Source: Candidatus Methanomethylophilaceae archaeon (GTDB taxonomy: Archaea > Thermoplasmatota > Thermoplasmata > Methanomassiliicoccales > Methanomethylophilaceae). From it: a stretch of 64,000 bases of DNA. How positions within the stretch are numbered: position 1 is the stretch's first letter; every line of letters begins with the position of its first letter. The stretch is taken from positions 1 through 64,000 of the forward strand of contig CALUOK010000007.1 of NCBI GenBank assembly GCA_944322255.1, written 5' to 3'. Under the pieces are notes generated by a model. It worked only from the letters and a program-made list of their open reading frames with translations. It was not told the DNA's origin and did no database searches. The position numbers and the translations under genes were made by a program. Below are positions 59,521 to 64,000 of this stretch, one piece after another.

Positions 59521-60147
59521 TCAGACGCCGGTCCTGTCTCCCCAGATGATCTTGTGGAGCTGCGGAAGGACCCTGATGTCCAGATGCTCGTCGAGGACCC
59601 TCTGCACCAGCTGCTCCAGCCTCTCGGTGCCTCCGACCGGGCCGAATATGATCGCCGACCTTATGTCGTGCGTCCTGACGAAGTCCACCGCGAAATCCAG
59701 GTCAGCCCCGTCCTCGATGACGAACTTCAGCTGGTCCTTCCCGGACAGGACATCCAGGTTGGAAAGAAGCATCCTGTCGGTCATCCCCGACGAGGGGCAC
59801 TTCCAGTCCATGCTGATCTGCACCAGCGGATCCTTCGGGACCGCCGACAGGTCGACGGAGCCGTTCGTCTCCAGGACCACCTGGATGCCCTTGGACACCA
59901 GGCGCTCGATGAGCTCCACCGCGTCCGGCTGGAGCATGGGCTCGCCGCCGGTGAAGCACACGCGGAAGCAGTCGCCGACCTCCTCCAGGATCTCGTCCAC
60001 GGACATCTCGGTGCCGCCCTCGAACGAGTAGCCGGTGTCGCACCAGGAACAGCGCAGGTTGCAGCCGACAGCCCTGACGAACACCGTGGGGGCGCCCATG
60101 GTGAGGCCCTCCCCCTGGATGGAGCTGAAGATCTCGCAGATCCTCAT
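59521..60147 (-). CDS. queE: 7-carboxy-7-deazaguanine synthase QueE (radical SAM)
   Basis: 208 residues. Radical SAM motif CNLRCSWCDTGY (CxxxCxxC) near 29-40 and FTGGEPML. Ring-contracts CPH4 to CDG on the way to preQ0. Last gene of the operon; its ATG overlaps the queC stop by 4 nt. Confidence 0.94.
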   Translation of the reverse strand: MRICEIFSSIQGEGLTMGAPTVFVRAVGCNLRCSWCDTGYSFEGGTEMSVDEILEEVGDCFRVCFTGGEPMLQPDAVELIERLVSKGIQVVLETNGSVDLSAVPKDPLVQISMDWKCPSSGMTDRMLLSNLDVLSGKDQLKFVIEDGADLDFAVDFVRTHDIRSAIIFGPVGGTERLEQLVQRVLDEHLDIRVLPQLHKIIWGDRTGV

Positions 60148-60830
60148 AGGAGGTTCTCACCGTGCTCGTACTCGATCTCGTCCCTGTACCCGGCCTCCTT
60201 GAAGCCCTGGAGCCTCAGGCGGCAGGAGTCGCAGTGGCCGCAGGCCTTCTCCCCGCCGTTGTAGCAGGACCAGGTGAGGTGCAGGGGCGCGCCCAGCTTC
60301 TTCCCGCGCCTGACGATGTCGGCCTTGGAGTCGTGGAGGATGGGGGTGACGATCTGTATCGGATGCCCCTCCACACCGGCCTTGGTGCCCACGGCCAGCA
60401 TCGCCTGGAAGGCCTCGTAGAACGCGGGCGTGCAGTCCGGGTACCCGGAGAAGTCCACCGAGTTCGCCCCGATGTAGATCCTGTCCGCGTCCACGGACTC
60501 GCAGAGTCCGGCGGCGATGCTGAGGAACACGATGTTCCTGGCGGGAACGTACGTTATCGGGATCTTGGCGTCCAGCTCCCCCTCGCGGTCCATGGGGACG
60601 TCTATGTCCTTCCTGGTGAGGGCGGACCTGAACGAGCTGAGGTCCAGGTCGATGACGACGTGGTCCACGTTGTAGAAGTCGCAGACGTTCTGGGCGGATG
60701 TGAGCTCCTTCGTGTGCCTCTGGCCGTACCTGAAGCTGATCGCGGTGACCTCGCAGCCGTCGGCGATGGCCTGGGCCAGGCAGGTGGTGGAGTCCAGCCC
60801 GCCGGACAGAAGGACAACTGCCTTCGGCAT
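60144..60830 (-). CDS. queC: preQ0 synthase QueC
   Basis: 228 residues from ATG 60830. PP-loop LLSGGLDSTTCLA and C-terminal zinc site CYNGGEKACGHCDSCRLR. Converts CDG with ammonia and ATP to preQ0. ATGA overlap with queD upstream and queE downstream. Confidence 0.95.
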   Translation of the reverse strand: MPKAVVLLSGGLDSTTCLAQAIADGCEVTAISFRYGQRHTKELTSAQNVCDFYNVDHVVIDLDLSSFRSALTRKDIDVPMDREGELDAKIPITYVPARNIVFLSIAAGLCESVDADRIYIGANSVDFSGYPDCTPAFYEAFQAMLAVGTKAGVEGHPIQIVTPILHDSKADIVRRGKKLGAPLHLTWSCYNGGEKACGHCDSCRLRLQGFKEAGYRDEIEYEHGENLL

Positions 60831-61309
60831 CAGAGCACCTCCCTGTACCAGGCGGTCTGACCGCGCTCCTCGTCGAGTCCGACGGACACGGACCTGACGT
60901 TCTCCGGGAAGTCGATCTCCGCGACCATCCTGAGGGTCATCATCTTGGACATCTCCTCGGCCGTGGTGGTGGGGATGTCCAGGAGCGTCACATCCTCCCT
61001 GGGGAAAACGTACCTCTTGCCGCAGGACACCGCCTCGACCGATTCCTCGGTGACGTTCAGCTTGACGTCCTTGGAGAGGGTGGGGAGCAGGGTCTTGTGG
61101 TCCAGCCCCTCTATGATCTCCTTGAGCTTCTTCTTCAGGACGACGAAGTCCATGATCATGCCCTCCTCGCCTATGTCCCCCTCCAGCTCCAGCCTGACTA
61201 TGTAGGAGTGGCCGTGGAGCCTGGAGCACTTCTCGTGCCTGGGTATGAAGTGGCATGCAGAGAACCTGATGCCGGAGTATCCGCCGTCGATATTGAGTAA
61301 CATCCTCAT
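60830..61309 (-). CDS. queD: 6-carboxytetrahydropterin synthase QueD
   Basis: 159 residues from ATG 61309 (a second ATG at 61303). CHFIPRHEKCSRLHGHSY supplies the zinc His residues and the catalytic Cys. Makes CPH4 from dihydroneopterin triphosphate, the start of the preQ0 route. Overlaps the mtxX stop. Confidence 0.93.
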   Translation of the reverse strand: MRMLLNIDGGYSGIRFSACHFIPRHEKCSRLHGHSYIVRLELEGDIGEEGMIMDFVVLKKKLKEIIEGLDHKTLLPTLSKDVKLNVTEESVEAVSCGKRYVFPREDVTLLDIPTTTAEEMSKMMTLRMVAEIDFPENVRSVSVGLDEERGQTAWYREVL

Positions 61310-62049
61310 TCCTCCGTTAGTCTCATCGCCAGGGCTATGGAGTCCCTGTAATCGGTTTTCGCACGGGAGGTGTCGATGAACACCTTCTCCGAGTTGACCA
61401 CCGGTGCGCCGAGGGCCTTGGCCCCGCCGACCATGTGCATTGTCCTGAATATGATGTTGCCTGTGATGCCCTCGGGGGCGATGACGATGTCCGCCTCCCT
61501 TACCGCGTCCTCGATGAGAATCTGGGCGTGGTAGGCGTCGTACCCGTTCTCGGTCAGACGCTTGGCGATGGACCTGGCGCTCTCGATGGACCTGTCCACC
61601 GCCCTGCAGCGGCCCACGTCCTCGCATCTGCCCCCTGACATTATGGCGATCCTCTGACCCATGCCGACCCTGCGTGCGAGGTCCGCGGACCTGACGGCGA
61701 GGTCGTACCTCTGGGCGTCCGTCCAACCCTCGTCTATGCCGACCGGGGACAGTATGATGAGCCTCCCTCCCTGGGGCTCCATGAACGCGACCCTCTCCAG
61801 GGCCTTCAGCCCCAGCCCCTTCTTCAGTATGGGGAGCAGCATGGACGATGACATGTCCCCGCGCACGGCGGCGTCTATCCTGCCGGCCGCCAGGTCGGAC
61901 ACTAGCTCGTTGGGGTCGTCGTAGATGCGGATGTCGTGGCCGTCCATGGCGAGGACGCTGCGCTCCACGTTGCCCGCATCGGTTCCGCGGCCGATACCGA
62001 CCTTCACATCGGGAAGGTCGCCGCTGAGGAGGGTCTTCGAAGTGAACAT
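61306..62049 (-). CDS. mtxX: MtxX, methanogenesis marker protein 4
   Basis: 247 residues with a phosphotransacetylase/PlsX-like fold: IGRGTDAGNVERSV, AVRGDMSSSMLLP, ILSPVGIDEGW, MSGGRCEDVGR and EGITGNIIFRTMH. The family is annotated as methyltransferase-related MtxX and is found almost only in methanogens; its reaction is unknown. Its place inside a preQ0 operon is notable. The only methanogenesis marker in the window. Confidence 0.85.
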   Translation of the reverse strand: MFTSKTLLSGDLPDVKVGIGRGTDAGNVERSVLAMDGHDIRIYDDPNELVSDLAAGRIDAAVRGDMSSSMLLPILKKGLGLKALERVAFMEPQGGRLIILSPVGIDEGWTDAQRYDLAVRSADLARRVGMGQRIAIMSGGRCEDVGRCRAVDRSIESARSIAKRLTENGYDAYHAQILIEDAVREADIVIAPEGITGNIIFRTMHMVGGAKALGAPVVNSEKVFIDTSRAKTDYRDSIALAMRLTEE

Positions 62050-62074
62050 CTGGCTTCACATCTCCTTCTGATTC

Positions 62075-62677
62075 TTACTCTTTGGCGTGGCCCACCGAGA
62101 CGACGTCGTCCCCGGAGAGCTTGCCCTTGGGTCCCGCAGGGTCGGTGACCCTTCCGAACACCATCTGGGCGACCAGCCTGTACCCGTCGGGGAGGGAGAG
62201 CATCTCCGCCGCCCTCGAATCTATGAGGGGGTTGTAGTGCTGGATGTTTGCGCCCAGGCCCATGTCGGTGATGGCGCACCAGACGGCGAACTGCATCATC
62301 GCATTGCCGTGCTCGGCCCACTGGGGGAACATGTCCCTGTAGGACGGGTGCGCCTCCATGAGCTCCCTGGTCCTGGAGTCCACCTCGTAGAACAGGATCG
62401 TCCCCGCGGCCGCGCGGAACCCCGCCAGCTTCGCCTGGGTCCCCTTGAACCTCTCCGGGTCCCTGGACCTCTCGCGCAGGACGTCCTCCACCATCTCCCA
62501 GAACCTGCGATGGTCCTCGCCGATCAGGCACAGGATCCTCGCCGACTGGGCGTTGAATGCGGACGGCACGCTGCCGGCAATCCCCCTTATGCGGGCGATG
62601 ACCGCGTCGGTGTCGACGTCGAGGGCGTCCAGCGAGTACTCCGAACGTCTCGCCAGAACCGCTTCTCTGAACTCCAT
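62075..62677 (-). CDS. Nitroreductase-family flavoprotein
   Basis: 200 residues from ATG 62677. EAVLARRSEYSLD at the start and IPS-like SVPSAFNAQSAR then GLGANIQHYNP are FMN-binding elements of the nitroreductase family. Physiological substrate unknown. First gene of the operon with mtxX-queDCE, 25 nt upstream of mtxX. TATA-like CTTTATATG on the minus strand at about 62698-62706. Confidence 0.88.
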   Translation of the reverse strand: MEFREAVLARRSEYSLDALDVDTDAVIARIRGIAGSVPSAFNAQSARILCLIGEDHRRFWEMVEDVLRERSRDPERFKGTQAKLAGFRAAAGTILFYEVDSRTRELMEAHPSYRDMFPQWAEHGNAMMQFAVWCAITDMGLGANIQHYNPLIDSRAAEMLSLPDGYRLVAQMVFGRVTDPAGPKGKLSGDDVVSVGHAKE

Positions 62678-62742
62678 GTCCACGCCTACACGCGCGCGCA
62701 TATAAAGGATTACTGAACCTAATGAAAGAAGACTACGGAGAT

Positions 62743-63726
62743 TCAGGGGCGGATCTGGTCGAATAGGTACTCTCCCCACTGCCTCTCGCCCAGCGCGATC
62801 TCCAGTTCCGGCGGGGTCAGCATCGGCTTGGGATAGCGGGCCGCATCGTCCATGGCGATGCGCGGACATGCCGTGTTCACGAAGGCGTCCACCTGGTACG
62901 ACATCAGGGCGGTGGGGTTGATCTCCTCGATGACCACCTTGAAAGCGGTCCTGCCGTGGTCCCTCAGGAGGGCCACCATGCGGTCCGCCAGTTCGTCACG
63001 GTTCTGCCCTATCTTGCTGCAGACTATGACCAGGAAGCTCTGTGCGTCCTTCGCGCCCTGTATCGCGGCGAAGCGCCTGCGGAGGATCCTGTCCCTGGTC
63101 TCCGCCATGTCCCTGACCTCCCCGGTCACGGGGTTCAGGACGAGGACCTGCTTCTCCATGCCGAACGCGGCCGCCAGCGGGTGGAAGTCCCCCTCGCCTA
63201 TGAAGAGGAACCCATCGACGTCGGCGTCCACGGCCTCGGCCGCGCTGCAGTTGCATCCCAGGACCTGTCCGGGATGGCATATCCTCCTGTCCCCGGTGCC
63301 GACACGAACCGTCCTGCCGGAGGACTCCAGGATGTACCTAACCTTGGGGATCAGGCCCAGGTACTGCACCGTCGCCAGGAGCCCGACCTTCGTCGGGAGC
63401 GTGCCCAGGGAGTCGAGGATGGACTCGTCGACGTCCGCGTCGGAGCGCGACTCTATGTACAGCACGTTGGGGTCGTCGCCCTGGGACGGTATGGGCGAGT
63501 GCCCGAAATGGATGAGCGCATCGGCCCAGCCATGATAGTCGAAGAGGTCGCAGGCGCCGTAGCACGGACGTCCCACGATGACCGGAATGGCGCCGGTCTC
63601 CCTCTCGATGAATTCAGAAATCTCCGGGGCCCGGATCTTCAGGCCCTCCGGCATCTGGAGTGCGACGGAGGCGAAGCCCCCGTCGCTTATCCAGCGTGAT
63701 ATGGTTTCCAGTTCGAAATCGAACAT
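62743..63726 (-). CDS. dph2: Diphthamide synthase subunit Dph2
   Basis: 327 residues. The three cluster Cys are in GRPCYGACDLF, GCNCSAAEAV and NTACPRIAMDD. Non-canonical radical SAM enzyme that transfers the aminocarboxypropyl group of SAM to the elongation factor 2 histidine. Archaeal homodimer type. Directly follows the L10e gene. Confidence 0.95.
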   Translation of the reverse strand: MFDFELETISRWISDGGFASVALQMPEGLKIRAPEISEFIERETGAIPVIVGRPCYGACDLFDYHGWADALIHFGHSPIPSQGDDPNVLYIESRSDADVDESILDSLGTLPTKVGLLATVQYLGLIPKVRYILESSGRTVRVGTGDRRICHPGQVLGCNCSAAEAVDADVDGFLFIGEGDFHPLAAAFGMEKQVLVLNPVTGEVRDMAETRDRILRRRFAAIQGAKDAQSFLVIVCSKIGQNRDELADRMVALLRDHGRTAFKVVIEEINPTALMSYQVDAFVNTACPRIAMDDAARYPKPMLTPPELEIALGERQWGEYLFDQIRP

Positions 63727-64000
63727 TTACAGGATGAGTTCCTGTCCCTTCTCGACATCGATGTAGCAAGGGGAGGGGAACTTCATGGATGCCCTCCAGA
63801 GGGCGTCCTTGGCGATGACCGCCTTCTCGGCGGGAACGCGGACTGTCAGGATGGCCTGGTTGCGCTCGAGCCTGGCAGCGGTTCCGACGGTCTTTCCGAA
63901 TCCCTGGCGCATTCCGCTCGAAACACGGTCCGCTCCTGCGCCGGTGGCCAGCTTGTTCTCCCTCAGGACGACGTGGGGGTAGGCCCTCACGGTCATGTGG
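63727..64000 (-). CDS. rpl10e: Ribosomal protein L10e (uL16), C-terminal part, runs off window
   Basis: The last about 91 residues of a roughly 170-residue protein. [23 protein letters not shown]-type sequence followed by [12 protein letters not shown] is the L10e/uL16 signature. The frame continues through the window edge; the ATG at 63996 is internal. Large-subunit protein near the tRNA-binding sites. Ends with TAA. Confidence 0.95.
   Translation of the reverse strand, partial: HMTVRAYPHVVLRENKLATGAGADRVSSGMRQGFGKTVGTAARLERNQAILTVRVPAEKAVIAKDALWRASMKFPSPCYIDVEKGQELIL

Overview
The window is about 64 kb of a GC-rich archaeal chromosome, most likely a methanogen of the Thermoplasmata/Methanomassiliicoccales type. 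The evidence is archaeal-type information genes (L10e, Dph2, ArcS, pyrB-pyrI, AMP phosphorylase), a methanogenesis marker gene (mtxX), four-subunit pyruvate:ferredoxin oxidoreductase, a solitary 5S rRNA gene not linked to 16S or 23S, tRNA genes without encoded CCA, and many TATA-like boxes 23-30 nt upstream of start codons (leaderless pattern). I read the stop codon of every gene listed: nearly all are TGA, seven are TAA and none is TAG, as expected if UAG is kept for pyrrolysine. The lineage is an inference; no 16S gene is present.

Layout. 0-9 kb: a 5'-degraded surface protein, then a tight operon of a four-helix membrane protein with a charged tail, a TPR/helical protein with a C-terminal Ser/Thr kinase domain, an SPFH/band-7-like protein, a one-helix protein, a helical plus beta-sandwich protein, a zinc-ribbon protein and a PP2C phosphatase. 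This is the best candidate for an undescribed system. 9-16 kb: QueG-like Fe-S reductase, AMP phosphorylase, ferredoxin-type proteins, flavodoxin-like reductase, SufC-SufB and small proteins. 16.5-24 kb: tRNA-Asp, a metal-chelate/corrinoid ABC importer, a bacterial-type panD with rnhA, and an ABC-2 exporter with a secreted partner. 23.8-28.6 kb: hisS, a FUSC-like transporter and an amidohydrolase. 28.6-33.1 kb is accessory-looking: a DUF4143 ATPase behind 23-bp direct repeats, tRNA-Gly, three orphan antitoxin-like genes and a DEAD-box helicase. 33.1-46.4 kb is housekeeping: TGS-less thrS, tRNA-His, HdrD-like Fe-S protein, rtcB, HD hydrolase, PUA protein, DUF368 transporter, arcS, pyrBI, a UPF0200 kinase, DUF92 and 5S rRNA. 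46.6-48.3 kb: an AAA-ATPase/PD-(D/E)XK gene. 48.4-56.5 kb: porGDAB divergent from ppsA, then sstT and azlCD. 56.5-64 kb: an ATPase remnant, CBS/ParB-like protein, DNA glycosylase, Mrp and a NifX-like protein, the nitroreductase-mtxX-queD-queC-queE operon, dph2 and partial L10e.

How the genes work together. QueD, QueC and QueE make preQ0, which ArcS uses for archaeosine in tRNA. PorGDAB and PpsA connect acetyl-CoA, pyruvate and PEP. SufBC, Mrp and the NifX-like protein serve Fe-S cluster supply for the many ferredoxin-type proteins. In the 1-9 kb operon the kinase and the phosphatase are probably opposing activities acting at a membrane scaffold made of the four-helix protein and the SPFH protein; that role is an inference from domain content and gene order.
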